DNA of 60,590 nucleotides from Candidatus Neptunochlamydia vexilliferae (lineage in GTDB: Bacteria; Chlamydiota; Chlamydiia; Chlamydiales; Simkaniaceae): contig NZ_JAAEJV010000007.1 of the NCBI RefSeq assembly GCF_015356785.1, forward strand, positions 1 to 60,590. The letters are read 5' to 3'. A model generated the notes under the pieces. It did not search any database and was not told the DNA's origin. It was given only the letters and a program-made list of their open reading frames with translations. Shown piece after piece: positions 1 through 8,627 of the stretch; positions within the stretch are counted from its first letter, which is position 1, and every line of letters starts with the position of its first letter. The translations under genes and the position numbers were made by a program.

Positions 1-61
1 ACCAAGGAACAAGCCTCTTTTTTTCCAGGTTTTTAGCCACTTACCATATTCGCTTTGCTCG

Positions 62-173
62 ACTTTCAGCTTAACAAAAAAAATCCACTGAACCGACACA
101 GCTTCGGAGCTGAAGGCGAAGAAAAGCTACGTCGTGAAGTGTTACCTCAGCATGCTGTATTTTGAACCATGCC
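62..173. repeat. Composite intergenic repeat, copy 1
   Basis: Two blocks here recur upstream of mfd. The block at about 62-125, read on the minus strand, resembles 24826-24885 on the plus strand and includes a small hairpin around CTCCGAAGC. The block at 141-173 (starts GTTACCTCA, ends GAACCATGCC) matches 24961-24993 with one mismatch. A shorter, more diverged copy lies at 5112-5134 on the minus strand. I see no gene in 1-302. The role is unknown; it could be a decayed mobile element or a dispersed regulatory or REP-like repeat. Confidence 0.6.
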
Positions 174-202
174 AAAAAATCTCAACCAATCTATCCTCAA
201 TT

Positions 203-223
203 TTAGGGTTGACAGAGCACTAG
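203..223. repeat. Solo end of a MITE-like element
   Basis: These 21 bases (begin TTAGGGTTGACA, end with CTAG) are identical to the right end of the 162-bp inverted-repeat element inside the ATPase pseudogene (40685-40705), including the CTAG target site. The expected left end, about 160 bp upstream, is not visible, so this is probably a truncated or recombined copy. The embedded TTGACA resembles a -35 box but no matching -10 box or gene follows. Confidence 0.55.
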
Positions 224-302
224 GTATTTCTAGGCTGTTTTCCAGGTTCAACAAAAGTTTTGTTAGAGACACACTTCATTAGAGGCTAGAAAATTTTTGA
301 GT

Positions 303-1673
303 CTAACCCAGAAGAAGCTTGATCGCTTCTTCGACGCGGGTGACCCCCTGGAGGTGGATCTTCTCGGTGAGCTTTTTGTTTAAGCCCTTAAAGTTTTTTG
401 TTGAGAGGATGCACCGCTTAAAGCCCATGTTGATCGCTTCTTTGATCCGGCTTTCGATGCGGGGAATACTGCGGACTTCGCCGCCGAGACCCACCTCACC
501 CATCACAACGGTATCGGAGGGGATCGGTTTGTTGCAGTAGCAGGAGGCGATGGCCAGGATGATCCCCAGGTCGATCGCTGGTTCGGTGATCTTCATCCCA
601 CCGGCGATGGAGACAAAGACATCAAGGGCATGGAGCTGGTAACCCATCCGCTTTTCGAGGACGGCGAGGAGAAGGGTGAGCCTTTTCTGGTCAAGGCCGG
701 TCGAGCGGCGGGTCGAAGTGGCAAAGGAGGTGGGCGCAACGAGCGCTTGGACCTCGATGAGAAGGGCGCGGGTTCCCTCAATCGTGGGGATGATCACAGA
801 GCCGGGAGAGCCGGTCATCCGCTCTTCGAGGAAGGTGAGCGACGGGTTGAGGATTTCAGAAAGCCCTTTTTCTTCCATTTGGAAAAGGGCGACATCGTCG
901 GTGGGGCCAAAGCGGTTCTTGATGGAGCGCATCAGGCGGTAACCATGTTGCCGGTCTCCTTCAAACTCAAGGACGGTATCAACGATATGCTCGAGGACGC
1001 GGGGGCCTGCAAGATCGCCACTTTTGGTGACATGGCCGATGAGGAAGGTAGTGATGCCGTTCCCTTTGGCAAGGTGCATGCACTCCATCGCGATTTCGCG
1101 CACTTGGGTGACCGATCCAGGCGCTGAGGAAAGCTCGGTTTTATAGACGATTTGGACCGAGTCGACGATGAGAACATCGGGGTGAAGCTTTTCGACCTGG
1201 GCGCGGATCGCTGAAAAACTGGTCTCGCTAAAGAGGTAGATCCGGTCACTTTTAATGTCGAGCCGCCTGGCGCGGAGGGAGGTTTGCTCAGCCGACTCTT
1301 CACCGCAAACGTAGAGGACGGTCAGCCCTTGGTCAGCAAATCGCTTGGCAAGCTGGAGGAGCATCGTCGACTTTCCAATGCCGGGCTCCCCTCCAATGAG
1401 GTTGAGCGATCCTTCAACAATCCCCCCACCCATCAATCGGTCAAATTCTCGGTAGCCGGTATTGACCCGCTTAAAACTTTTGGTGTCGACCTCTTCGATC
1501 AAGACCGGCTTGACGGTGCGTGGGGTTTTCGACTCAAAACGCCCCTGCTTTTCGGGAACTTCAAGCTCTTCAGTAAGGGTATCCCAGTTTTTGCAAATGT
1601 TGCAACTCCCAGTCCACTTAAATTGCTTGTTCCCACACTCGTTGCAAACCCACACTGACTTTTGCTTGACCAT
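303..1673 (-). CDS. radA: DNA repair protein RadA
   Basis: A 456-residue RecA-family ATPase that promotes branch migration and processing of recombination intermediates in the cytoplasm. The order of domains is typical: an N-terminal zinc finger with cysteines 10, 13, 24 and 27, a P-loop (GGEPGIGKST, about 94-103), the RadA-specific KNRFG motif near residue 255, and a C-terminal Lon-like domain. Length is normal for the family. The start codon lies one base past the rnc stop codon, so the two are probably cotranscribed as in Chlamydia, where rnc and radA are also neighbours. Nothing looks degraded. Confidence 0.97.
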   Translation of the reverse strand: MVKQKSVWVCNECGNKQFKWTGSCNICKNWDTLTEELEVPEKQGRFESKTPRTVKPVLIEEVDTKSFKRVNTGYREFDRLMGGGIVEGSLNLIGGEPGIGKSTMLLQLAKRFADQGLTVLYVCGEESAEQTSLRARRLDIKSDRIYLFSETSFSAIRAQVEKLHPDVLIVDSVQIVYKTELSSAPGSVTQVREIAMECMHLAKGNGITTFLIGHVTKSGDLAGPRVLEHIVDTVLEFEGDRQHGYRLMRSIKNRFGPTDDVALFQMEEKGLSEILNPSLTFLEERMTGSPGSVIIPTIEGTRALLIEVQALVAPTSFATSTRRSTGLDQKRLTLLLAVLEKRMGYQLHALDVFVSIAGGMKITEPAIDLGIILAIASCYCNKPIPSDTVVMGEVGLGGEVRSIPRIESRIKEAINMGFKRCILSTKNFKGLNKKLTEKIHLQGVTRVEEAIKLLLG

Positions 1674-1674
1674 T

Positions 1675-2367
1675 TTATTTTCCTAATCGGTTAATTGCAT
1701 TTTCGGCGGCACTTTGCTCCCCCTCTTTTTTGGAAGAACCTCGCCCCTGCCCGAGCTCTTTATCATTCAGGAAGACCCGGATGTGGAAGGTTTTGAGGTG
1801 GTCAGGCCCCTCCTCATTCACCACCTCGTAGGTGGGAGGGGTTTGGTGCTCTTTTTGACAATAGTCCTGGAGCTCAGCCTTCCAGTTCCGATGGGGCTTA
1901 TCAATGATCTCTAAAACATCTTCTTTAAAATGGTCAAAGAAAAAGGTGCGGGCTGCCTCTATTCCTCCATCCAGATAGACCGCTCCGATCACCGCCTCAA
2001 AAAGATCGGCAAGGAGAGTCCCCCGCCCCTTCCCTTCGTTCATCGCCTCCCCTTTTCCCACCATGAGGAACCGCTCTAAATCGATTTTTTTCAGGTAGCG
2101 GATACAGGCTGTTGCATCGACAAGGCGGGAACGGAGGTAGGAGAGCTCCCCCTCGGGATGGTCGGGAAGGTGGAGATAGAGAAAGTCGCTCATAATGAGC
2201 CCCAAAACCGCATCACCCAAAAACTCTAGTCGCTCATTATGGCCCACCTCGAGGTTCCGGTTCTCATTGACAAAGGAGCGGTGGACAAAGGCCTGACCAA
2301 TAAGAGATTTTTCTTTAAAGGTGTAGCCGATTTGGGCTTCCACTAGAGGATATTCAAACGTATTCAT
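1675..2367 (-). CDS. rnc: Ribonuclease III
   Basis: Endonuclease that cuts double-stranded RNA, including the stems flanking 16S and 23S rRNA, and mRNA hairpins. The catalytic signature NERLEFLGDAVL is present in the N-terminal half, a second acidic patch lies around DLFEAVIGAVYLDGG, and a C-terminal double-stranded RNA-binding domain ends the protein. The open frame runs to 2430, but the first 21 codons do not resemble the family and would overlap the divergent gene, so I place the start at the ATG at 2365-2367 (about 230 residues, normal length). It forms an operon with radA. The rRNA operon in this same window has suitable processing stems. Confidence 0.95.
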   Translation of the reverse strand: MNTFEYPLVEAQIGYTFKEKSLIGQAFVHRSFVNENRNLEVGHNERLEFLGDAVLGLIMSDFLYLHLPDHPEGELSYLRSRLVDATACIRYLKKIDLERFLMVGKGEAMNEGKGRGTLLADLFEAVIGAVYLDGGIEAARTFFFDHFKEDVLEIIDKPHRNWKAELQDYCQKEHQTPPTYEVVNEEGPDHLKTFHIRVFLNDKELGQGRGSSKKEGEQSAAENAINRLGK

Positions 2368-2428
2368 CTGGACTTTTGCTCTTGAGTAAACTATACTGAG
2401 CCTATCAAAAAATAGATAAAAGGTAAAC

Positions 2429-2950
2429 ATGCGTTTCGGCCTGACAAAGGAACATCACGACTTCTTCCACCGCCACCACCATATTGAGTTTGAAGGGCTC
2501 CTTAGCGAGGAAGATGTAAAGCGGCTTTACAGCGATACAGAGAAGCGAGATCGCTGGCGCACAAACCCGGAGATCAAGAAAATCGTCCTCCGCTCAACCT
2601 TGGCAGAGGTGGCATCAAACCTGTGTAAAGTCTCTCCCTTGCGGATCGGCTTTGACCAAACAATTTTAAACTCCGGCGAGGAGGAACGATTTCTTCCCTT
2701 AAATGAAAAGAGCTCAATCCAAAAGGTGGCATGTGGACTGATCTTGGATCAAAATGGGAGTGGAACGTTTTTTTCTCCTGAGTTTTCCTTTCCCCTCACA
2801 CACCCTGCCCTTCTGATTGTTTATGTTGAGGAAAAAGCTCAGTACATCCACGAAGAAAAAGATCCCTACAACCATGCGCTGAAAAAACTGGGGTATGGCT
2901 TTGGCGACCGGATACGGTCAGACACCCACCCCATTGTTTTTAGGGGTTAG
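2429..2950 (+). CDS. CT296-like protein, possible Fe(II)/2-oxoglutarate oxygenase fold
   Basis: A 173-residue protein transcribed divergently from rnc. In Chlamydia the gene in the same place is CT296, which is known to have a fold like Fe(II)/2-oxoglutarate-dependent oxygenases. The start of this protein (HDFFHRHHHIEFEGLLSEED) has the look of the N-terminal segment of PhyH-like oxygenases: an aromatic pair, a short strand, then a helix beginning LLSEEDVKRL. I cannot point to a complete H-x-D...H iron site, so enzymatic activity is not supported. Orthology is inferred mainly from position. The 3' end overlaps the convergent gene by 11 bases. Confidence 0.6.
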   Translation: MRFGLTKEHHDFFHRHHHIEFEGLLSEEDVKRLYSDTEKRDRWRTNPEIKKIVLRSTLAEVASNLCKVSPLRIGFDQTILNSGEEERFLPLNEKSSIQKVACGLILDQNGSGTFFSPEFSFPLTHPALLIVYVEEKAQYIHEEKDPYNHALKKLGYGFGDRIRSDTHPIVFRG

Positions 2951-3374
2951 AGGACAGAAGACTTGAAGAACATAATACCTTTCTTATGTAATTCACATAC
3001 CATTCGGTAACTTCTAGCTCAGCTAGAGATACCTCATATTCTCCAAGGGATGTTTTCCCATAGTTTAGAGAAACCATTTCCCCGATATTACCCCTAAAAG
3101 TGACAAATTTTTCCCGCTGCTTTATAACCCTTCTTTTTAATTCTTTTTGGCACCTTACCATCTGCTTCCATACCCCCTCTTCTTTTAGAAATTTTTCATG
3201 CTCCTTAATATATTTTTGCTCTCGAGCTAAAAGCCTAGAGAGATCGACATCAAGCTGGCAAAGAAGTTCCTCTGCTCTTTCCCTATTTTCCTGAGCAGTA
3301 GGAATCTTTCCCTCAGCAAAACCGGAGAAAATTATACAACTGAATATAAAGAGAGTGGAGTAAAACCACTTCAT
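2940..3374 (-). CDS. Small secreted helical protein of unknown function
   Basis: Not recognised. The 144-residue product begins with a convincing signal peptide (Lys2, then a hydrophobic stretch to about residue 20, and a possible cleavage after SGFA). The rest is charged and predicted helical, rich in Glu, Lys and Arg, with no obvious catalytic motif. Its start overlaps the stop of the upstream alpha/beta hydrolase gene as ATGA, so the two are translationally coupled. A secreted partner coupled to a hydrolase could be a chaperone, an inhibitor or an immunity-like protein; this is inference from arrangement only. Confidence 0.7.
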   Translation of the reverse strand: MKWFYSTLFIFSCIIFSGFAEGKIPTAQENRERAEELLCQLDVDLSRLLAREQKYIKEHEKFLKEEGVWKQMVRCQKELKRRVIKQREKFVTFRGNIGEMVSLNYGKTSLGEYEVSLAELEVTEWYVNYIRKVLCSSSLLSSNP

Positions 3375-5044
3375 AGACCACTCCTTAAGGGAACCCTATT
3401 ATCAAAAATTCCGTCTGGATCATATAGACACTTTGTCGGTGTCATATTGCCTTTAAAGTCGCAAACGGGGCGTTCAAAAACTGTTCCCTCTTCCCCTACC
3501 CCATGCCCTAAGTAAACCGACTGCGTATTTCGGAGTGGTAAGTTCCTTTCCTGGAAGAAAGCATGCACTTCGCGTTGCAATTCATCCATTTTAACAGCTG
3601 AGCGTTCCTTTTTATAAGCACCTAGCCGTTGAATCAGAGGGAAGGATTTATCAAACTTAGCAAGCCCATGCCCTGGAACAATACTTGAAAGCTCTATCGT
3701 CATCACATGGGGAGGAAGTTTTTGGGGATTGCGAGCTCCATGTCCAAGTCCACTGATTGAAGGAGCTCCCATAGGATAGGTGGGGTATACCTTCATAGCA
3801 TTATCATGAGACGTCCACAGAACAAAAATATTGTCAGCAAGGTGGGAAGATTGATAGTACAGTTTTTTTTCCTCCTCAAAACAATCGTGGGGAACAGCAG
3901 GAGCAACCATAAAAAAATTACTCAAAACATTTTTAAAATCGGACTTAAGTAATTTAAGAGTTTGAAGAGTGAATCGATTACCCATACTATGGGCAATTAC
4001 ATCTATTTTTGCAGAGCCATTTTTAAGGTTTTTTAATAGCTCAGCATACTGGCTAGTCAGCCTTCTGTCCTGGGCATTATTATATGATTGATGGGCAAGT
4101 ATCCCAGCCCCAGGCCATATGTAATAGATCAAGTAGTCATAATTCATATGAATTTGAGAAGAAAGTTTCCCGTAAGAATCATAAGCTTCAGGGGCTGTAT
4201 TGTTCATCCCATGAACAACTATAGCAACCCTACAACCATTAAGGCGATCGAAGCAACTCTTTTTAGGAATCTCTTTTTTCCAATTTTGTGCAGTAGATAG
4301 ACTACTCTGGTTTAGAAAATTCTTACAGTCAGTGATAATAAGCGTTTCTTTGAAAAGTCTCTTATGGGTAACGGGATCAAACGCCTTGCTCTTTTGTGCA
4401 ACGACCTTATATAAATCGCGCGAGCGAAAGTTTGAAAAATAGCCTCCCCTTTGGTTTTCACTTCTAATATCAGGAGTAGTCTTAAAGCTCAGGTTCCCAT
4501 TGAACTGAAGATAGCTGAATGAAGAGAATCGTTTTTTTAACTGTTCATTTGAAGCTTTCACAATTTTTTCGATTTTTGAGCACTCAACGGTAATCTTATT
4601 TTGGTGACTCGGCAAGATAAATAAATGGTCAAAAACCTGCCTGTCTTTTCCTTTCAATGCGCCTAAAATGAAATCGATGGAAAAAATTGTTGTAAAAAGG
4701 TCAATCCCTTCTCCCTTTCCTTTTTGAGTGGGCACTAGCTGTCTAAAAAGCTGTTGAAAACGATTTTCTAATAAAGTTTTATTCGAGTTAAATCTAGGAT
4801 AAAAATAATGGACATAAGCATTATAAGCTCCTTCAGAGATTAAAGCTTTTGCCATTTCTGTTGCACAATTTCCGTAAGAATCTAGAGCAAAAAGAGCCGT
4901 TCTCTGGCCTTGAAGCGCCCTTACCCCTTCCCTGGGATTAATCGAACAAATACAGGCGAAGTCTTCTGAAATCGTATCGGGATCGACGTATCCCCCACGG
5001 CTCGATACATGAATGATTCGTTCTGGACTTACACTAACCGACAC
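3371..5044 (-). CDS. Alpha/beta hydrolase (lipase/esterase-like)
   Basis: A roughly 557-residue protein whose middle section is an alpha/beta hydrolase. A strand followed by HGMNN gives the oxyanion-hole region, and IDVIAHSMGN is the nucleophile elbow with Ser in AHSMG, in the style of DUF900-type esterases. A late Asp/His pair is plausible (candidate histidine in GLGHGARN) but not assigned. The N-terminal 250 residues match nothing I know, and no signal peptide is visible. Two GTG codons are possible starts; the one at 5044 is six bases from AGGAG and is preferred. The gene is coupled to the small secreted protein downstream. Substrate unknown; a phospholipid or acyl ester is plausible. Confidence 0.72.
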   Translation of the reverse strand: MSVSVSPERIIHVSSRGGYVDPDTISEDFACICSINPREGVRALQGQRTALFALDSYGNCATEMAKALISEGAYNAYVHYFYPRFNSNKTLLENRFQQLFRQLVPTQKGKGEGIDLFTTIFSIDFILGALKGKDRQVFDHLFILPSHQNKITVECSKIEKIVKASNEQLKKRFSSFSYLQFNGNLSFKTTPDIRSENQRGGYFSNFRSRDLYKVVAQKSKAFDPVTHKRLFKETLIITDCKNFLNQSSLSTAQNWKKEIPKKSCFDRLNGCRVAIVVHGMNNTAPEAYDSYGKLSSQIHMNYDYLIYYIWPGAGILAHQSYNNAQDRRLTSQYAELLKNLKNGSAKIDVIAHSMGNRFTLQTLKLLKSDFKNVLSNFFMVAPAVPHDCFEEEKKLYYQSSHLADNIFVLWTSHDNAMKVYPTYPMGAPSISGLGHGARNPQKLPPHVMTIELSSIVPGHGLAKFDKSFPLIQRLGAYKKERSAVKMDELQREVHAFFQERNLPLRNTQSVYLGHGVGEEGTVFERPVCDFKGNMTPTKCLYDPDGIFDNRVPLRSGL

Positions 5045-5111
5045 CACATTCTCCTTTAAAAAACTAATTCACCATACCCATGCATATGAAAAAAAATCAA
5101 TCATAAATTTT

Positions 5112-5134
5112 GGCATGGTTCAAAACAGGGTAAC
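5112..5134 (-). repeat. Diverged third copy of an intergenic motif
   Basis: Read on the minus strand this begins GTTACC and ends TTTTGAACCATGCC, matching both ends of the motif at 141-173 and 24961-24993 but with about ten bases missing in the middle. Confidence 0.4.
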
Positions 5135-5141
5135 ATTTTTT

Positions 5142-5173
5142 GGCCTTGTTCACCTTCGTGCAAGGCCTTTTTT
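5142..5173 (+). terminator. Rho-independent terminator-like hairpin
   Basis: A 7-bp stem GGCCTTG/CAAGGCC with a 12-base loop is followed by six T residues on the plus strand. No plus-strand gene ends here. The flanking genes both run leftward, so it faces the wrong way for the flavoprotein gene. It may terminate stray rightward transcription or belong to the repeat next to it. Confidence 0.45.
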
Positions 5174-5210
5174 AATCAAGCTGCTAACCGCAACCCGAAG
5201 GTTAAACGCT

Positions 5211-6242
5211 CTAGATAGCGTACCGCATCCATAGGGGCAAAACGGCGTCGAGATAGACCATGAACTTCCATAGCCCCACACTATATTCTACGTTTCCGAA
5301 GCGGTCCTCAACTTTTTGAGGAAACCCAATTCCCAACCCAAAGAGGCCAGGCGCGACAATCCCATTAGACTCATTGTAGGTGAGGTGTCCGATTTGATAG
5401 GCCTTTGGGGGAACTCTCCTTTCAAAACCTACGGCATAGACAACGCTCTGGCACTGGGAAAGGAGTGTAGAAAACTCTGGATCTGAGGCTAGAACCCGGT
5501 TTAAATGCTCGGGATACTTTCCATGGATATGTTTTCGTACCCACTCGGCGGTCTCTCCTTTAAGCCCTGTATTATCAAAAAGGACCCAATCTTCAAAAAA
5601 AACAGCAAATTTCAAGGGAGATCTATGGAAGTTAATCACTTTTTTTGCTGGGTACTCAAGGAGATTTTTTATAACAATCATCGCCGAGTGGGAAGATCCA
5701 AAAACAGCCACTGTTTCCTCAGACACGTCGGGAAGTTTTTCTGCTACAAGCGCCTTTTCAAGGGAGATTTCCTTAAGGTTAGGATACTCGAGCTTCCTTT
5801 GCTCTGCTCCGGTTGCTAAAATGACATTTTTTGCAGCAAGAACCTCTTTATCTGTTTTTAAGATCCACTCCCTATTTTCCATTTCAAGGAGGCTCACTTC
5901 TCCTTCAAACGAGCGGACTTTTTCCCGGAGCTGTCCGGTCACCCAAATCAGGGGATCTGCAATCTCTTGGAGCAAACATGTTTTTTCGGGATCAAGGTCC
6001 TTTAAACGAAAGTGAGGGGCTTTTGCAAAGTTAAAGGCTGGACAAATGTTTAAGTAGTCGAGAAACAGTTTTACCGAGGTGTTGCTTGAAACAGCGCGCC
6101 ACTTTTGTCCTAGATCTCCTACCTGAAAATCGGGGTCAACCCAAGCTATGGAGCCCGCATCGACTCCTTGATCGATCAATTTTCCAATCGCTGCAATCCC
6201 CGCTGGACCAGCTCCGATGATTCCCCACTGAAATCGTTCCAT
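5211..6242 (-). CDS. FAD/NAD(P)-binding oxidoreductase
   Basis: A flavoprotein of about 343 residues. The N-terminus has the dinucleotide-binding fingerprint GAGPAG within the first 15 residues, and a second nucleotide-binding segment (VFGSSHSAM) sits near the middle, as in pyridine nucleotide-disulfide reductases and flavin monooxygenases. No CxxxxC redox pair is seen, so it is not a classical disulfide reductase. The ATG at 6242 follows AGAGGA at good spacing; the frame continues upstream to a TTG, which I rejected. Substrate unknown. The nearest genes downstream in the same direction are the hydrolase pair, 160 bp away. Confidence 0.8.
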   Translation of the reverse strand: MERFQWGIIGAGPAGIAAIGKLIDQGVDAGSIAWVDPDFQVGDLGQKWRAVSSNTSVKLFLDYLNICPAFNFAKAPHFRLKDLDPEKTCLLQEIADPLIWVTGQLREKVRSFEGEVSLLEMENREWILKTDKEVLAAKNVILATGAEQRKLEYPNLKEISLEKALVAEKLPDVSEETVAVFGSSHSAMIVIKNLLEYPAKKVINFHRSPLKFAVFFEDWVLFDNTGLKGETAEWVRKHIHGKYPEHLNRVLASDPEFSTLLSQCQSVVYAVGFERRVPPKAYQIGHLTYNESNGIVAPGLFGLGIGFPQKVEDRFGNVEYSVGLWKFMVYLDAVLPLWMRYAI

Positions 6243-6345
6243 TTTTCCTCTCAATACACTCTGATTCCTAGATAGACAAAAACGGTATTAAAAACCAGGG
6301 GTCTTGCTTGCACTTTTTTTTTGATCGCGCTACAGTTATTCCGTT

Positions 6346-6969
6346 ATGAAAAACGATTGTTTAGGACTTGCCACCCACCCCCATGTCAAAAAGATGGGAA
6401 TGAAAGCTCTTCTAGAATGGGGAGTGACTGCGCCGCCAAGCTTCCAAGAGGAAGTGGAAGACCAACTCGCCGATTTATTAGGGAAAGAGGCGGCCCTTCT
6501 TTTGCCTTACCCTTACCCTCTGACCCTAGAAGGAACCGTTTTTGTCGATAAACGGTGCACCATCGACTGGATCCGCGGATCTTCGTCAACCGCGAAGACT
6601 CAGTGGATCGTCACTACTGAGTTTAAAAAAGTTGGCGAAGGGGCGCACCTCATTGTTGACGACTCCTCTAGCTTCGGGATTGCAGGAAAGTTGGGGATGG
6701 GACTTTCTGCCCACCGGAAAGAGGTAAGCATCATCTTTGCAAAGACTCCCTTTGGGGTCTATCTAGGGCTTCGTCGCTCCCTAAAAAAGCTCTTGTGTGA
6801 TCAAAACCCCCTCCTTGCCAAAGCAGCAACCCTTTCTGCTCCCGTTTTAGGAGCTTTGAGTGGCGCCCTCGAGCTTATTCCCGATATGGATCTAGAAAGG
6901 GAGCAACTAGAACCTCTGGGTGAATCTTGTTTTTCTATGAACACCTCCTCCTCCTTTTCCCAGGTTTAA
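6346..6969 (+). CDS. Shortened AONS/KBL-family (BioF-like) protein, probably non-catalytic
   Basis: The 207 residues resemble the N-terminal and middle parts of 8-amino-7-oxononanoate synthase-type PLP enzymes: NDCLGLATHPHVKK at the start, then FQEEVEDQLADLLGKEAALL and IVDDSSSFGIAGKLGMG. Full family members have about 380-400 residues. Here the small domain is shortened and the usual DEAH..G loop reads DDSSS. I do not find the PLP-binding lysine context. It therefore looks like a reduced relative, either degenerate or adapted to another role. It is followed without any gap by tspO (stop TAA then ATG), so the two are almost certainly coexpressed. Confidence 0.6.
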   Translation: MKNDCLGLATHPHVKKMGMKALLEWGVTAPPSFQEEVEDQLADLLGKEAALLLPYPYPLTLEGTVFVDKRCTIDWIRGSSSTAKTQWIVTTEFKKVGEGAHLIVDDSSSFGIAGKLGMGLSAHRKEVSIIFAKTPFGVYLGLRRSLKKLLCDQNPLLAKAATLSAPVLGALSGALELIPDMDLEREQLEPLGESCFSMNTSSSFSQV

Positions 6970-7458
6970 ATGCAGACGAAGAAGAAAAAACTCGAAACCT
7001 ACATCATCTTCTTTGCCATTGTCTTTACAGTGCAACTGGTCAACTTCTTTGTCAGTCTGCAAGGAGTTTTGGATATCTACGACCAATATCAAACGCCTCC
7101 TTGGGTCCTCCCTATTCACTGGCTCATTCCGGTCTGGACCCTTCTCTATACCCTGATGGCTATTACCGGAGCGGTGATCTGGACCGCTCCCTCCTCCCAA
7201 ACACGCACTTTTGCTAAGTGGGCATGGATCTCCCAACTCACCTTTACCCTAGTCTGGCCCTTTTGCCTCTTCTATGTCCCCGTTCACATCTTGACGCCCA
7301 TGTCGATCTCACTGATCTTTATCTCCCTTGTCGCCACCATGTTTTACAGCTTCCTGATCCGCCCCCTCGCAGCTCTTCTCGCCATCCCTTACCTCCTCAT
7401 GGTGGTCTACAACATGCTCTTTCACTGGGTCTTCTTTATTCTTAACCTAGCTCCTTGA
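6970..7458 (+). CDS. tspO: TspO/MBR family translocator protein
   Basis: A 162-residue membrane protein with five hydrophobic helices. The segment TPPWVLPIHWLIPVWTLLYT matches the conserved PPxWxFxxVWxxLY block of the TspO/MBR family, which binds porphyrins and cholesterol-like ligands. It starts at the base after the preceding stop codon and overlaps the convergent hemG gene by 37 bases at their 3' ends. Sitting among hemG, hemF and hemE, it may handle porphyrin intermediates or sense light and oxygen stress; this is inference from neighbours. Confidence 0.85.
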   Translation: MQTKKKKLETYIIFFAIVFTVQLVNFFVSLQGVLDIYDQYQTPPWVLPIHWLIPVWTLLYTLMAITGAVIWTAPSSQTRTFAKWAWISQLTFTLVWPFCLFYVPVHILTPMSISLIFISLVATMFYSFLIRPLAALLAIPYLLMVVYNMLFHWVFFILNLAP

Positions 7459-8627
7459 GCCACACACGCATTGACCGATGGTCCTCGCAAATAATTTCCA
7501 ATGCAATCGACCTGTGGATAATATTTTGCCAGGTGCGCCTCAAAGGCCTTGACCCGCTCCAAATGGCCCACCCCATATTGGGGAACGGCCCCTTTATACT
7601 CTTTGACATGAACGCTACTTGGCAAAGCTGAAACTCCTAGATGTGTCTGGAGCGCTTCAAGGGCCTCTATCTCTCCCCCTTCTCGGAGCATCACTGTAAA
7701 GCGGCTCTCCTCCCCCCGGTTTTGTGCGGGAAAGATCGACGAATCAAAAACCACACCAAGGATTTTTTCCTTTTCTTTTGTAGGGACCAGGTAACCAAAC
7801 CCTTCCTTTGGAAAGACCTTTTTACTAAAGACTACATTGACCACGACTAAGTTAACGCTCCCCACCCCTTCAAAAAAGCGCAGTGCTTCGAAATCCCCTT
7901 CGAAAAACCGTTTGGCCCCTTCTGCAGGAAGGGCCAAAATGGTGTGGTCCCCTTCAAAACCTTCTAGCAGATGGTTGAGGTGGATGGGTCCCCGTCCCTT
8001 TTCCACCAAACGATCGATCAGGGTTTCGATCCCTCCTTGCAATGTAAAAAGGCCCTGCGGCTTTTTCTTTTTTTCCCGTTTTAATAGGGCTCGAGTGATC
8101 GATCCATGGGTCCTTTCCATAGCCTTTAGCTCGGGAAAACACGCCTCGACCGATAATTGCTCGCTGTCCCCTGCAAAAACTCCTAAGGTGATGGGATCGA
8201 AAAAGGTCTCGGCAACATAGTCTCCAAACCGCCGCCGCGCAAAGGCTCCAATCGTCTCATCTCCTGCAAAGGGGGGACGGCACCACTCACCAAGCAGTGA
8301 CTTCCAAGCGGGGAGGAGGAGTGCTCCCACCTTCTGAAGTTTTTGGTCTTTCCAGAGGTAGCGCTTCCCGGCTTCTTTGGTTGAAGGGAGAAGCTCGCCT
8401 TCTAGACCTAGCTCCTTGATCAGGTCAAGGAGCTCGGGGCAGCGCGATGCCTTAAAGGTACGGGGTCCCCGTTCAAAAAAATAGGGGGCATCGACCGACT
8501 CGATACACCCTCCTAAGCGACTACCCTTTTCATAAAGGACAATCTCTGCACCGGGGTGTGCTTTTGATAAAAAGTAACGGGCCGCAAGCCCTGAAATTCC
8601 CCCACCTGCAATAACTATTTTTTTCAT
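7422..8627 (-). CDS. hemG: Protoporphyrinogen oxidase (FAD-dependent, HemY type)
   Basis: Oxidises protoporphyrinogen IX to protoporphyrin IX, the penultimate step of heme synthesis. The 401-residue protein opens with an FAD fingerprint (VIAGGGISGLAARY) followed by LYEKGSRLGGC, and ends with the family-typical SVNACVAQG segment that closes the FAD site. It is shorter than many homologues (about 450) but complete at both ends. Chlamydia annotations use the symbol hemG for this flavoprotein type. It follows an upstream 90-codon gene with an ATGA overlap, and its 3' end overlaps tspO. Confidence 0.93.
   Translation of the reverse strand: MKKIVIAGGGISGLAARYFLSKAHPGAEIVLYEKGSRLGGCIESVDAPYFFERGPRTFKASRCPELLDLIKELGLEGELLPSTKEAGKRYLWKDQKLQKVGALLLPAWKSLLGEWCRPPFAGDETIGAFARRRFGDYVAETFFDPITLGVFAGDSEQLSVEACFPELKAMERTHGSITRALLKREKKKKPQGLFTLQGGIETLIDRLVEKGRGPIHLNHLLEGFEGDHTILALPAEGAKRFFEGDFEALRFFEGVGSVNLVVVNVVFSKKVFPKEGFGYLVPTKEKEKILGVVFDSSIFPAQNRGEESRFTVMLREGGEIEALEALQTHLGVSALPSSVHVKEYKGAVPQYGVGHLERVKAFEAHLAKYYPQVDCIGNYLRGPSVNACVAQGARLRIKKTQ

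Noticed and set aside
2368-2430. Longer N-terminus for RNase III
   Set aside because: The extra 21 residues are not family-like and would overlap the divergent gene start.
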